Positions 53,998 to 63,147 are shown, counted from the first letter of the stretch. The stretch: DNA of 64,000 nt from CBDCGJ01 sp965238305 (GCA_965238305.1 CBDEHK010000001.1:1550001-1614000); one strand, 5' to 3'. Notes: generated from the sequence alone by a model not told the origin. Translations and numbers: made by a program.

Positions 53998-55881
53998 GTG
54001 AATATTGAAAGTCGTGAGAGTTTAAAAACCGTTATTGTCGGCCATGTCGATCATGGCAAATCGACCTTGGTCGGCCGTTTGTTCCACGATACCGACAGCT
54101 TACCGGAAGGCCGCCTGGAAGCCATTCAGGAGGTCTGTGAGCGCCGCGGCATGCCGTTTGAATTTGCCTTTCTGATGGACGCTTTGCAGGCCGAACGCGA
54201 CCAAGGCGTGACCATCGATACGGCGCAGATTTGGTTCAAAACCAAAAAACGCGACTATGTCATCATCGATGCTCCGGGACACAAAGAGTTCTTGAAAAAT
54301 ATGGTCACTGGTGCGGCCGCCAGTGACGCAGCGATTTTGCTGATTGACGCCGACGAAGGGGTGCGGGAACAATCCCGCCGCCATGGTTATCTGTTGCATC
54401 TGTTGGGTGTGAAGCAGGTGGCGGTCGCCGTCAACAAAATGGATTTGGTGAATTTCAGCCGCGACCGTTTTGAAGAGATCGAGAAGGAATATCGCGAATA
54501 TCTCTCCGGGATCAACGTTAATCCGACCTTCGTCATCCCGATCTCCGCCCGCGACGGTGACAATGTCGCGGACCGCAGCGCCAAGATGGAATGGTATCAG
54601 GGACCGACCGTCCTGGAAGCCTTGGACGAGTTCAAAGTAGTGACGGAGTTAAGCGATCTGCCGCTGCGCCTACCTTTACAAGATGTTTATCGCTTCGATC
54701 ATCGCCGCATATTTGCCGGGCGGATCGAATCCGGGACTTTGAACGTAGGCGACGAATTAGTGTTTTCACCATCCAACCGTACCGGCAGGGTCAAAAGCCT
54801 GGAGGCGTGGAGCGTTCAGGGCGCGCCGGGTTCCGCCAGCGCCGGCGAATGCATCGGTTTTACTTTGGAAGAACAGATCTTTGTCGAACGCGGTGAAGTC
54901 GCCAGCCATGCGGTGCGTGCGCCGATTGAAACTGACGTCTTCCGGGCGCGGCTCTTCTGGTTATCGTCGAATGCCATGAAAGTAGGCTCGACTTACAAAA
55001 TTAAATTGAACACGCGGGAGACCAAAATCACCGTGCAGTCGATAGAAAATGTCATCGATACAGGCGATTTGTCGACCTCGGTAGCGGCTGAAGTGCCCCG
55101 CAACGCGGTGGCGGAAGTTGTTTTGCGCTCTGAAGATATGCTGGCTCTCGATAGTTTTATCGATGCGCCGAATACTGGACGGTTCGTCCTGGTAGACAAT
55201 TTTGATATCGCCGGTGGCGGAATCATTTCGATGGATGGTTATGCCGATCAGCGCCATCTGATCACCCGTCGGGCGACCAATATCTACCGGGTCGAACATA
55301 ACGTCTCCAACGATGCGCGGTCCGGGCGCAATGGCCACCATGGCGGCGTGCTTTGGTTTACTGGTCTTTCCGGGGCCGGCAAGTCGACATTGGCGGTGGC
55401 CATGGAACGCCGGCTCTTCAATCTGGGCTATCAGGTTTATGTTTTGGATGGCGACAATGTCCGCCATGGCTTGAATGGCGATTTGGGTTTCTCACCGGAA
55501 GATCGGGCGGAGAATATCCGTCGGGTCGGTGAGGTTGCCGCCTTGATGGCCAGGTCCGGCATGATCGTTCTGACTGCCTTCATCTCTCCCTATCGTTCCG
55601 ACCGCGACCGGGCGCGGGAAGCTTACGGTGATGGGTTCCATGAAATATTTGTAGAGGCCGATTTGGCGGTTTGCGAAGAACGCGATCCGAAAGGTTTGTA
55701 TGCCAAGGCGCGGGCGGGTGAAATCGCGGATTTCACGGGTATTTCAGCACCATATGAAGCACCGGAGCATGCCGAATTGGTGGTTAATACCGGTGAACAA
55801 AGCGTCGATGACTGCGTCGAATTCGTCACCGACTATATCCAGCGGAATTTCGCTTTGGACAAGGTTCAGGCGCAAGCCTAG
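53998..55881 (+). CDS. cysNC: fused sulfate adenylyltransferase GTPase / APS kinase
   Basis: 627 residues with a GTG start and AGGAGG at good spacing. The N-terminal GTPase (CysN) has GHVDHGKST (about 14-22), DAPGH and NKMDL, followed by elongation-factor-like beta domains. The C-terminal 180 residues are an APS kinase (CysC) with P-loop GLSGAGKST near 457-465, DGDNVRHGL and FISPYRSDRDRAR. The fusion makes APS and then PAPS for sulfate reduction or sulfation. It follows cysD in the same operon; no cysH is seen in the window. Confidence 0.97.
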   Translation: MNIESRESLKTVIVGHVDHGKSTLVGRLFHDTDSLPEGRLEAIQEVCERRGMPFEFAFLMDALQAERDQGVTIDTAQIWFKTKKRDYVIIDAPGHKEFLKNMVTGAAASDAAILLIDADEGVREQSRRHGYLLHLLGVKQVAVAVNKMDLVNFSRDRFEEIEKEYREYLSGINVNPTFVIPISARDGDNVADRSAKMEWYQGPTVLEALDEFKVVTELSDLPLRLPLQDVYRFDHRRIFAGRIESGTLNVGDELVFSPSNRTGRVKSLEAWSVQGAPGSASAGECIGFTLEEQIFVERGEVASHAVRAPIETDVFRARLFWLSSNAMKVGSTYKIKLNTRETKITVQSIENVIDTGDLSTSVAAEVPRNAVAEVVLRSEDMLALDSFIDAPNTGRFVLVDNFDIAGGGIISMDGYADQRHLITRRATNIYRVEHNVSNDARSGRNGHHGGVLWFTGLSGAGKSTLAVAMERRLFNLGYQVYVLDGDNVRHGLNGDLGFSPEDRAENIRRVGEVAALMARSGMIVLTAFISPYRSDRDRAREAYGDGFHEIFVEADLAVCEERDPKGLYAKARAGEIADFTGISAPYEAPEHAELVVNTGEQSVDDCVEFVTDYIQRNFALDKVQAQA

Positions 55882-55891
55882 CGCCGATGTG

Positions 55892-56899
55892 ATGCCGGAA
55901 CAGAGTGGAAAACAATCTGTTCTTGTTACCGGTGGTGCGGGCTATATTGGCTCCCATGTCTTGTTGTCTCTGCTTGATGCCGGATACGCCGTCGTCACAA
56001 TCGACAATTTGTCCACCGGCTTTCGCATATCGGTGCCAGACCAGGTAGCTTTTTACGAAGGCGATATCGGTGATAGCGGAATGTTGGATCGGATATGGGC
56101 CGAACACGATATAGCCGCCGTCCTGCATTTCGCAGGTTCGATTAAAGTTGGCGAATCCGTTGAGCAACCGTTGCACTATTACCGCAATAATGTCATTGGC
56201 AGTCAGATATTGCTGGAAGCCTGCAGCCGGCATGGGGTGCGGAATTTTGTCTTCTCTTCTTCCGCCGCCGTCTATGGCATGCCGGCGGAGATACCGGTGA
56301 AAGAAACCGCCGCTACTCGACCGATCAATCCATATGGCCGGACTAAATTGATCACGGAATGGCAATTGGCGGACATCGCCGCGCAGACCGGCATGCATTA
56401 TGCGGCGCTCAGATATTTTAATGTCGCCGGCGCCGATCCAAAAATGCGGACCGGGGAATCAGTGCGAATCCCCTCCCATTTGATCAAGATCGCGGCGCAA
56501 GTGGCGACCGGTCGCCGGGATAACATGCAAATCTTTGGCGACGATTACGACACCGCCGATGGGACTTGCATCCGGGACTATATCCATGTCAGCGACCTAG
56601 CCGATTTGCATGTCGCCGCCCTTGCTTATTTGCAGGCAAACAAAACCAACCTCACAGTCAATTGCGGCTATGGCCACGGATTGTCGAACCGCCAAGTGAT
56701 GGCAGCGGTGGCCGATGTGATCGGTCGACCCTTCGATGTCGAAATCGGTCCCCGGCGTCCCGGTGACCCCGATGCGCTTATTTCCGATGTTGAAAAACTT
56801 CGTGCGACGTTGGATTGGACCCCAAAATATGATGACCTGCATGTCATTATTGCAACCGCGATCGAATGGGAAAAGCGCTTGCGCGAAATTGACGCTTAA
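55892..56899 (+). CDS. galE: UDP-glucose 4-epimerase
   Basis: 335 residues from the ATG at 55892; a longer upstream frame overlaps cysNC and lacks homology. The NAD-binding TGGAGYIGSHVLL is at the N-terminus, then SSSAAVYG and YGRTK supply the active-site Ser/Tyr/Lys, and GDDYDTADGTCIRDYIHV is the GalE signature. It interconverts UDP-glucose and UDP-galactose for surface polysaccharide. It is 11 bases after cysNC and shares a TTAA stop overlap with the convergent DMT gene. Confidence 0.94.
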   Translation: MPEQSGKQSVLVTGGAGYIGSHVLLSLLDAGYAVVTIDNLSTGFRISVPDQVAFYEGDIGDSGMLDRIWAEHDIAAVLHFAGSIKVGESVEQPLHYYRNNVIGSQILLEACSRHGVRNFVFSSSAAVYGMPAEIPVKETAATRPINPYGRTKLITEWQLADIAAQTGMHYAALRYFNVAGADPKMRTGESVRIPSHLIKIAAQVATGRRDNMQIFGDDYDTADGTCIRDYIHVSDLADLHVAALAYLQANKTNLTVNCGYGHGLSNRQVMAAVADVIGRPFDVEIGPRRPGDPDALISDVEKLRATLDWTPKYDDLHVIIATAIEWEKRLREIDA

Positions 56900-57777
56900 G
56901 CCCGAACCCGTTCGCGATGCAAGATGTAAAGGCCGCAGGCGATAATCAAGCCGGCCCCGGCAAAGGTATAGATCGTCGGGACGTCACCCCAAACCAGATA
57001 TCCGATCGCCACCGCCCACACCAGCCCGACATATTTGAACGGCGAAATGGCGGCTGCCTCGGCATAGCGGAAGGCGTCGATGGTCAGGTACTGGCCAAAA
57101 CAAACAAACACACCTGAGACCATCAGCAAGCCGAATTGTTCCAAACTGGGCATCAACCAGCCTTGCGGCAGGCTGAGGAAACCACCCAATGTGACAATCA
57201 AGGTGGTGGCAAACAAGGTCGCGGTGGAACTTTCCCGGGCGCTCATCCGCCGGGTCATGATATCGCGAACGGCGCCGCACATCGCGGCAGCGACGGGAAA
57301 CATCAAGGCCCAGTTAAACAAACCGCTGCCCGGTCGCATCATGATCAGCATGCCGACAAAGCCGATCAAAACCGCTGTCCAACGGCGCCAACCGACGCTT
57401 TCCGATAGAAAAAATGGCGCCAGCGCGGTCAGAAATAACGGCCCCACGAAGGTTGCCGCCACCAGGTCGCCGATCGGCAAATGAATCAAGCCGTTCATGA
57501 AGGAATAAGCGGCCCCGACAACCAACAGGCCGCGCATAATTTGGGCTTTTGGATATCTGATCGTCAGTTGCGCTTTGATCCCGCGGGGTGCACAAAACAC
57601 CAGAATGATCAGCAGCGAAACGATGCCGCGAATGGTCATCATCTCGCCAACTGGCAAGCTGTCGGTCATGGTCTTGACGATTGCATCGTTGATAGTGAAG
57701 GCAAGACCGCCGCCGATCAAATAGAGAATGCCACGCCCTGGGGCGTCGATCCGCCGGTCGCCACTTGTATTCGTCAT
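56896..57777 (-). CDS. DMT family (EamA) transporter
   Basis: 293 residues with about ten membrane helices arranged as two EamA repeats, the usual drug/metabolite transporter form. Segments such as LGRP-like loops are absent, but DGLIHLPIGDLVAATFVGPLF-type helices (here NGLIHLPIGDLVAATF) and the second-repeat YLTIDAFRYAEAAAI fit. It exports small metabolites; the substrate is unknown. It follows the epimerase gene on the same strand by 20 bases. Confidence 0.88.
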   Translation of the reverse strand: MTNTSGDRRIDAPGRGILYLIGGGLAFTINDAIVKTMTDSLPVGEMMTIRGIVSLLIILVFCAPRGIKAQLTIRYPKAQIMRGLLVVGAAYSFMNGLIHLPIGDLVAATFVGPLFLTALAPFFLSESVGWRRWTAVLIGFVGMLIMMRPGSGLFNWALMFPVAAAMCGAVRDIMTRRMSARESSTATLFATTLIVTLGGFLSLPQGWLMPSLEQFGLLMVSGVFVCFGQYLTIDAFRYAEAAAISPFKYVGLVWAVAIGYLVWGDVPTIYTFAGAGLIIACGLYILHRERVRA

Positions 57778-57796
57778 GTAGTGATATTCGCCCTAC

Positions 57797-58771
57797 TTAT
57801 AAATTATGATACTTCCGATACCAGGCGACAAACTTGGGCACCCCTTCAGTGATCGGCGTGTGCGGGGCATAGCCCAATTCCTGGCTGATCCGGCTGATAT
57901 CGGCATAGGTTTCTTTGACATCGCCTGGTTGCATCGCCTCAAACTTGCGGATCGCAGACTTGCCCAGGGCGGCTTCCAAAATATCGATCATGGTCAGCAG
58001 TGCTTCCGGCTGATTGTTGCCAATATTATAGAGCCGATGCGGCGCCTCCTCGCGATCACGCGCCACGGGTTTGTCATAGGCGGCCAAGACACCGGCGACA
58101 ATATCGTCGACATAGGTGAAATCACGACGCATATCACCATGATTGAACACGCGGATCGGTTGGCCGGCCAAAATCGCTTTGGTAAACAACCACATCGCCA
58201 TGTCCGGCCGGCCCCAAGGCCCATAGACGGTGAAAAAGCGCAGGCCGGTCTGCGGGATACCATAAAGATGACTATAACAATGCGACATCAACTCATCCGA
58301 CTTTTTCGTCGCCGCATAAAGCGAGACCGGGTGATCGACCGGATCATCCTCGGCAAAAGGAAGTTTGGTATTGCCGCCATAAACGGAGGAGGAGGAGGCG
58401 TAGATCAGTTGCCGCAGGTCAGTTTGCCGGCGACAAAATTCCAGCACATTCAAATGCCCGATCAGATTTGAATTGACGTAAGCATAGGGGTTTTCAAGGG
58501 AGTAGCGGACGCCGGCTTGGGCCGCCAGGTGAATGACCTGGCCAATCTCACGGCCCTTCAGAACTTCGAAGGTATCCTGGTTTGCCAGATCCGCCTGCAG
58601 CAGTTCGATATCGCCCAACTCGGCAATCCAGGCCAGGCGGGCTTTTTTCAGTTCTGGGTCATAATAGTCGTTCAGGTTATCGACGCCGATCACCGCTTCC
58701 CCGCGCGACAACAGCGCGCGCGCGACATGTGCGCCAATGAAACCGGCGACGCCTGTAATCAACGTGGTCAT
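57797..58771 (-). CDS. NAD-dependent sugar epimerase, UDP-glucuronate 4-epimerase-like
   Basis: 324 residues from the ATG at 58771. TLITGVAGFIGAHVARALL binds NAD. The catalytic Ser lies in ASSSSVYGGN and YAATKK gives the Tyr and Lys. DNLNDYYDPELKKARLA and RFFTVYGPWGRPDMA are hallmarks of UDP-glucuronate 4-epimerases. It would supply UDP-galacturonate for envelope polysaccharide. It lies 19 bases upstream of the DMT gene on the same strand. Confidence 0.9.
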   Translation of the reverse strand: MTTLITGVAGFIGAHVARALLSRGEAVIGVDNLNDYYDPELKKARLAWIAELGDIELLQADLANQDTFEVLKGREIGQVIHLAAQAGVRYSLENPYAYVNSNLIGHLNVLEFCRRQTDLRQLIYASSSSVYGGNTKLPFAEDDPVDHPVSLYAATKKSDELMSHCYSHLYGIPQTGLRFFTVYGPWGRPDMAMWLFTKAILAGQPIRVFNHGDMRRDFTYVDDIVAGVLAAYDKPVARDREEAPHRLYNIGNNQPEALLTMIDILEAALGKSAIRKFEAMQPGDVKETYADISRISQELGYAPHTPITEGVPKFVAWYRKYHNL

Positions 58772-58948
58772 GGACAATTAACCTAGCAAATAGAACAAAT
58801 ATCGGTCTTTAAAGGTCTTCTCCGCCCGAAATCCGGCGAATGCCCCTATCCTTATCAATAGATGGCCCAATTCGGCTAATTTTTTTTCATTTTCTTCATT
58901 CAAGCCATTGTCCTAACGCAAGTTCAGCCATATATTGCGCGCCGGCAA

Positions 58949-59024
58949 TGGGGCGTAGCTCAACTGGTAGAGCAGTAGCTTTTGGTGCTAAAGGTTGCAG
59001 GTTCAAGTCCTGCCGCCCCAGCCA
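58949..59024 (+). tRNA. tRNA-Gln (anticodon TTG)
   Basis: 76 bases with a good cloverleaf: acceptor TGGGGCG/CGCCCCA, D arm GCTC/GAGC, anticodon loop TTTTGGT with anticodon TTG, T arm GCAGG-TTCAAGT-CCTGC, discriminator G and an encoded CCA. It reads CAA (and CAG by wobble). Confidence 0.95.
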
Positions 59025-59534
59025 ATCTCATAAAATCAATGTATTAGAATCCACTTCACCCCCAAATTAGTGCCTGCGGGAGACGGATGGTTTTTGCACA
59101 TTCCGTGCGAAGATGTTCTGTTTCCTCTAAACGCCATATATCTGGAAATTCGGTTTGCCCTCCCACTCCCTTACGGAACCGACCAACGCTTATAGGTGCA
59201 GATTGAGCGGAACTGAAATCTGCAGCGTCCCAAATAACGGCTGCTTTACCACCTATACCGGACGAGATTGACTGTTGAGTAAATAGGCTCCTGTTGGCCC
59301 TAAACTGATCTTTGGCTGTGGACACTAGGCAGCCAAGACGCAGCGGTTTCGTATCGAGAACATCAAGGAAATGTACAATACGAAGGAGCTCGAAGACAAA
59401 GTCGCTGCCGTCACTGGTTCGACCGGTGGCATTGGACAAGAGCTAGGAGTGTACTGTCGCGCCGAAGGGAGCATTGTTTTTTAGGCGAGGCCCTTTAATA
59501 TGTTGCTACTAGCTCAGGCAGCAAGGGGCGCGGG
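59025..59534. other. intergenic region downstream of tRNA-Gln
   Basis: 510 bases. It holds an SDR N-terminal remnant (59371-59484) and a stretch near 59215-59260 resembling 16560-16600. A 127-codon minus-strand frame overlaps these but has no family signature and is not accepted. Confidence 0.4.
59371..59484 (+). pseudogene. SDR dehydrogenase N-terminal fragment
   Basis: A 37-codon frame reads ELEDKVAAVTGSTGGIGQEL, the first strand and cofactor loop of a short-chain dehydrogenase, and then ends in TAG after GSIVF. The remaining 200 residues of the family are absent, so it is a remnant. Confidence 0.65.
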
Positions 59535-60905
59535 ATGAGAGAACTACCGGAAATTCGCTACGCGCGGTCGGATGGAATTTCGATCGCCTATTCCCGTTGG
59601 GGCGAAGGCGATAATGTGGTCGTCTTCACGCCGCCGTTCATCAGCAACATCGAGCTTATGTGGGATTTGGAGGAGTGGGAACGAGTTTTTGACTGGGCAG
59701 GAAAGCATCATCAGGTCATCCTGATTGATAAGCGAGGTGTCGGGCTCTCCGACCGGGTGTTGCAACCATCGACGCTTGAACAAAATGTCGGTGACGTGTT
59801 GGCGGTTATGGAGGCGGAAAACCTAGAAAGCGTCAATGTCGTCGGTCAGAGCGAAGGCGGGATGATCGGTGGGGCGCTTGCCGCACTCCACCCCGAAAAA
59901 GTTCGACGACTGTGCTTGGTTGGTGTACCGGCATTCGGTTTTGACCGCGACCTCCTGTCGACATTCGTTAAGGACGGAGAACACCTCAATTCGCCGGAGG
60001 AAGAACAGACTTTTTGGGTCGAACTTCTTAAGACATACGGCACCTCCAATTCATTGGGGTTGAAACGGTTTGCGCCTTCGGTCGCGGACAATCCACGGGT
60101 GGCAAATTGGTGGCACCGGTTTGAACGGCAGTCCAGCAGTCCGGGCGCGATTGTCGCTATGCTGCGGGGCTTTGCCCATTACAATCTCCCAGAGTATATG
60201 GAAAAAATTACTATACCGACACTAGTTTTCCATACGGTCGGCGATCAGGTCGTCCCCATAGCCGGCGGCCGGGCAATCGCCAATTGTATCCCAGGCGCCA
60301 GGATGATCGAATGGCAAAATCCCGATCATATGTGGGGCTTTGCCCATAATTGGCGGGAATCGCAGAACGATATTATTGAGTTCATTACCGGCCAGCGGCC
60401 AGGAAGCGGCTCGCGCAAACAATTCGCCACCGTGCTATTCACCGACATCGTTGGCTCAACGGAACGCGCATCAGAGCTCGGCAATGTGGAGTGGGGAAAA
60501 CTTCTGGAGCTCCATAATTCGATTAGCCAAGCGCGGGCAAACGATCATGGAGGAAATATCGTCAAGTACACTGGCGACGGAATGCTGGCAACGTTCCCCG
60601 ATCCAACGGCGGCGGTAACAGCTGCACTTGATCTGTCACGCGACTTAGCTGCTTCCGGAATCTCCATAAGGGCCGGCTGTCATACTGGACAGATCGAAGT
60701 CACCGACGACGGTGATATCTCCGGCATTGCGGTAAATATCGCTGCGCGGGTGCAAAGCCTTGCGCAGGATGGCGAAGTGATGGTCTCGCAGACCATTCGA
60801 GACATGCTGATGGGGACTTCTATTGCGATGTCGGATCGTGGTGAACATCAGCTGAAAGGGGTGGATGGCACCTGGCGTTGTTACGCGGCATCGTCTTCCA
60901 TTTAG
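59535..60905 (+). CDS. alpha/beta hydrolase - class III adenylate/guanylate cyclase fusion
   Basis: 456 residues. The first 285 are an alpha/beta hydrolase: SRWGEGDNVVVFTPPF, IDKRGVGLSDR and VVGQSEGGMIG with the nucleophile Ser106, then FHTVGDQVVP and a late NPDHMWGF supplying Asp and His. From about 293 the class III nucleotidyl cyclase domain follows: ATVLFTDIVGSTERA, KYTGDGMLATFPDP and GIAVNIAARVQSLAQ, with both metal Asp residues. Coupling a hydrolase fold to a cyclase suggests that a small ligand or ester controls cyclic nucleotide synthesis. A decayed relative lies at 2935-3950. An AAGGGG sequence precedes the ATG. Confidence 0.9.
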   Translation: MRELPEIRYARSDGISIAYSRWGEGDNVVVFTPPFISNIELMWDLEEWERVFDWAGKHHQVILIDKRGVGLSDRVLQPSTLEQNVGDVLAVMEAENLESVNVVGQSEGGMIGGALAALHPEKVRRLCLVGVPAFGFDRDLLSTFVKDGEHLNSPEEEQTFWVELLKTYGTSNSLGLKRFAPSVADNPRVANWWHRFERQSSSPGAIVAMLRGFAHYNLPEYMEKITIPTLVFHTVGDQVVPIAGGRAIANCIPGARMIEWQNPDHMWGFAHNWRESQNDIIEFITGQRPGSGSRKQFATVLFTDIVGSTERASELGNVEWGKLLELHNSISQARANDHGGNIVKYTGDGMLATFPDPTAAVTAALDLSRDLAASGISIRAGCHTGQIEVTDDGDISGIAVNIAARVQSLAQDGEVMVSQTIRDMLMGTSIAMSDRGEHQLKGVDGTWRCYAASSSI

Positions 60906-61437
60906 TTCGATTGCATCCTAATTTTCGAATTGATCTTCGAATTTTGCGTTCTGGCTTTGGCCCCGGGCAATCCGCTGGCTATAGGTTTGTCGATCCGCGC
61001 CATTGAAGAAACGTCCCACAGTCAATCAAGCATAACCGCGGCGGTCGAATGCAAAAACATCGCCTTCTGGCACCAAGCAGCCGAAATAGAGGTCCAAGTC
61101 CTTGTTCCGCTTTGCTATCGTTATGAGACATTTTGATTGTTGCTCCACAAAACAGGTTCCAAGGGTCCCCACATGCGCGCAATCGATATCAATCGATGAC
61201 GACATGAGACCGGCGACCCGATCTTAGTGAACCATTGGAACCCGTAAGTTGCTGTGAAGAATTCCCCGTCTCCCAAGGGCATACCGCAACACGACATCCC
61301 GATAGGTGTCAGGGCCTTCGGAAAAATGCACCCAGCCATTACCTCAAAATCGGTTTCCCGGGATTGACCAATTCCTGATAATATCTCACAAAGAACGCCA
61401 GCGAGCGTGCCTGTTTTGTATGTTATTGGAGAACTGA
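60906..61437. other. intergenic region with no supported gene
   Basis: 532 bases. It includes an 18-base sequence (61063-61080) repeated in inverted form at 16683-16700. A 136-codon minus-strand frame overlaps the start of the next gene and matches no family I recognise. The remainder holds no clear RNA or terminator. Confidence 0.4.
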
Positions 61438-62319
61438 ATGACGGCTGAAATTCCGGGGCCCACGTCACATATCTATTTTTCGCAACGCCTGCGACTGCAT
61501 TATGTCGATTGGGGAAATCGCGATGCCCCACCTTTGCTCTTGGTCCATGGTGGGCGGGATCATTGCCGCAACTGGGATTGGGTCGCCGAAGCCTTGCGCG
61601 ACGACTATCATATCATTGCGCCGGATTTGCGCGGGCACGGGGATAGCGAATGGGTTATGGGCGGCGCCTATACCTTAAGCGATTATGTTTACGATATTGC
61701 GCAGCTTATTCATCAGCAGAAGTTGGCGCCGCTGAAGATAATTGGCCATTCCCTAGGGGGGATGATCAGCTTGCGCTATACCGGCCTTTATCCGGAATCA
61801 GTGACAAAACTGGCGGCGATCGAAGGCATGGGTTTTCCGCCGGAACGTCTTGCCGAACGGCTGAGTCGACCGATCGAGGAACGCATGGACGAATGGGTCT
61901 CAGGCTTGCGCAAAATCGCCGGCCGTCAGCCCCGGCGTTATGCCAGTGTCGAAGAAGCTTACCAACGTATGCAGGCGGAAAATCCGCATTTGTCGCCGGC
62001 GCAAGCCCGCCATCTGACGGTTCATGGTGTCAATCAGAACGAAGATGGGTCCTATAGCTGGAAGTTCGATAATTATGTCCGCATCCAATTTCCCCACGAA
62101 ATGGATGGCGAGCAGAACGCGGCTCTGTGGCGCCGGATTAAATGCCCGACGCAGTTATTTCGCGGCACCGAAAGCTGGGCCACCGATCCGGTCGCGGACG
62201 GTCGCGCGGCGCACTTCGAAAACGCCAGCTGTATCGACATAGAAAATGCAGGGCATTGGCTGCATCACGATCGCCTCGACGTCTTCCTTGATCATGTCCG
62301 GGAATTCTTGAAAGACTAA
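61438..62319 (+). CDS. alpha/beta hydrolase
   Basis: 293 residues. It is a classic alpha/beta-hydrolase-fold enzyme: HYVDWGNRDAPPLLLVHGG, then PDLRGHGDSEW and IGHSLGGMISLRY with the nucleophile Ser, FRGTESWATDPV with the acid, and a C-terminal ENAGHWLHHDRLD with the His. Substrate unknown; relatives include epoxide hydrolases, C-C bond hydrolases and esterases. A GGAGA site precedes the ATG. A large inverted repeat lies between it and the convergent ChaC-like gene. Confidence 0.9.
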   Translation: MTAEIPGPTSHIYFSQRLRLHYVDWGNRDAPPLLLVHGGRDHCRNWDWVAEALRDDYHIIAPDLRGHGDSEWVMGGAYTLSDYVYDIAQLIHQQKLAPLKIIGHSLGGMISLRYTGLYPESVTKLAAIEGMGFPPERLAERLSRPIEERMDEWVSGLRKIAGRQPRRYASVEEAYQRMQAENPHLSPAQARHLTVHGVNQNEDGSYSWKFDNYVRIQFPHEMDGEQNAALWRRIKCPTQLFRGTESWATDPVADGRAAHFENASCIDIENAGHWLHHDRLDVFLDHVREFLKD

Positions 62320-62347
62320 CGCGTGTGCATGAAACTTGAAGTCATCA

Positions 62348-62420
62348 CCAGCCCGCTCCCCCGGCCCAACCACCCACAAGGGTACACTCATTGGGTGGTT
62401 GGGCCGGGGGAGCGGGCTGG
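62348..62420. repeat. perfect 29-bp inverted repeat
   Basis: The left arm 62348-62376 and the right arm 62392-62420 are exact reverse complements of 29 bases (ends CCAGCCCGCTCCC / GGGAGCGGGCTGG), separated by a 15-base loop. The arms are very GC-rich. It lies between two convergent genes and could be a bidirectional terminator, but it is much longer than typical terminator stems and has no flanking T-run on the left. Confidence 0.9.
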
Positions 62421-62442
62421 CTCGGTGTTTTGTGAACACGCA

Positions 62443-63147
62443 CTAAGGCGCGTCGTAGGTTTCAACTTCGTTCAGAAGATGATGCATGGGGCCGTCACCG
62501 ATGCCCAATTCATCGAGATGGATGACGGTGTTGTGAAGATAATCGCGGCAGCGGCCAAGGACACCTTCCGCCGTCGCGATCATCCGCACCGTATCCAGAT
62601 GGCCAATGCTACCGATATATCGTTCGTGCGTTGGATTGACGACAAAGGCGACGGCGCGAACCGGACCCGTTTCCGTATAGGTCGTCAGCCAGGTTGGTTG
62701 ATAGGACCCTGAAATCATTTCGCGCCGCCAGAGGATTGTCGATTCGCTTTCGACTAGGTCCGGCGGAATGCGGATGATTTTGCCGCGGCACGACCCGCCA
62801 CGGTCCAGACCGAGCATCAGACCCGGATTTTCCGGGGTCCCGCGACCAACCGGCATATGCAGGCAAAAGCGGCGGTGAAAACCATAAAGCCGGGCGTTTC
62901 TTAACCCAGCATTGTGCACCGCCGGGTTCCACATCAAGCTGCCATAGGCGAATACCCAAAGATCGGTACCGGCGGGTAATTCGGCCAGCGTATCATGTCG
63001 ACTTTGCTCCCGCGTCGCTTTGTCAAGGAACAGATCAATCCCCTTGCCGGCATATTCCCGGCGCAATTCTTCGATGCGTTCTTCGGTCAGCTCCTCACGG
63101 CTGATGCCGTCGCGAACAATGGTGCGTTCCGCGGAAGTGTCATTCAC
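62443..63147 (-). CDS. ChaC-like gamma-glutamylcyclotransferase
   Basis: 234 residues from a GTG start at 63147. LWVFAYGSLMWNP is the substrate-binding signature of the gamma-glutamylcyclotransferase fold, and FCLHMPVGRGTPENPGLML and the later RCRDYLHNTVIHLDELGI match ChaC. These enzymes break down glutathione by releasing 5-oxoproline. The N-terminus is longer than average by about 50 helical residues. It fits the glutathione-related genes (GST, DsbA-fold isomerase) elsewhere in the window. Confidence 0.88.
   Translation of the reverse strand: MNDTSAERTIVRDGISREELTEERIEELRREYAGKGIDLFLDKATREQSRHDTLAELPAGTDLWVFAYGSLMWNPAVHNAGLRNARLYGFHRRFCLHMPVGRGTPENPGLMLGLDRGGSCRGKIIRIPPDLVESESTILWRREMISGSYQPTWLTTYTETGPVRAVAFVVNPTHERYIGSIGHLDTVRMIATAEGVLGRCRDYLHNTVIHLDELGIGDGPMHHLLNEVETYDAP

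Noticed and set aside
55700..55891. N-terminal extension of GalE
   Set aside because: These codons are the out-of-frame reading of the cysNC end; GalE homology starts at the ATG at 55892.
59056..59439. 127-residue minus-strand frame after tRNA-Gln
   Set aside because: It overlaps an SDR remnant on the other strand and has no family signature.
61121..61531. 136-residue minus-strand frame
   Set aside because: It overlaps the start of a well-supported hydrolase and shows no recognisable motif.
62323..62712. Plus-strand frame crossing the large inverted repeat
   Set aside because: It is antisense to the ChaC-like gene and begins inside the repeat arm.
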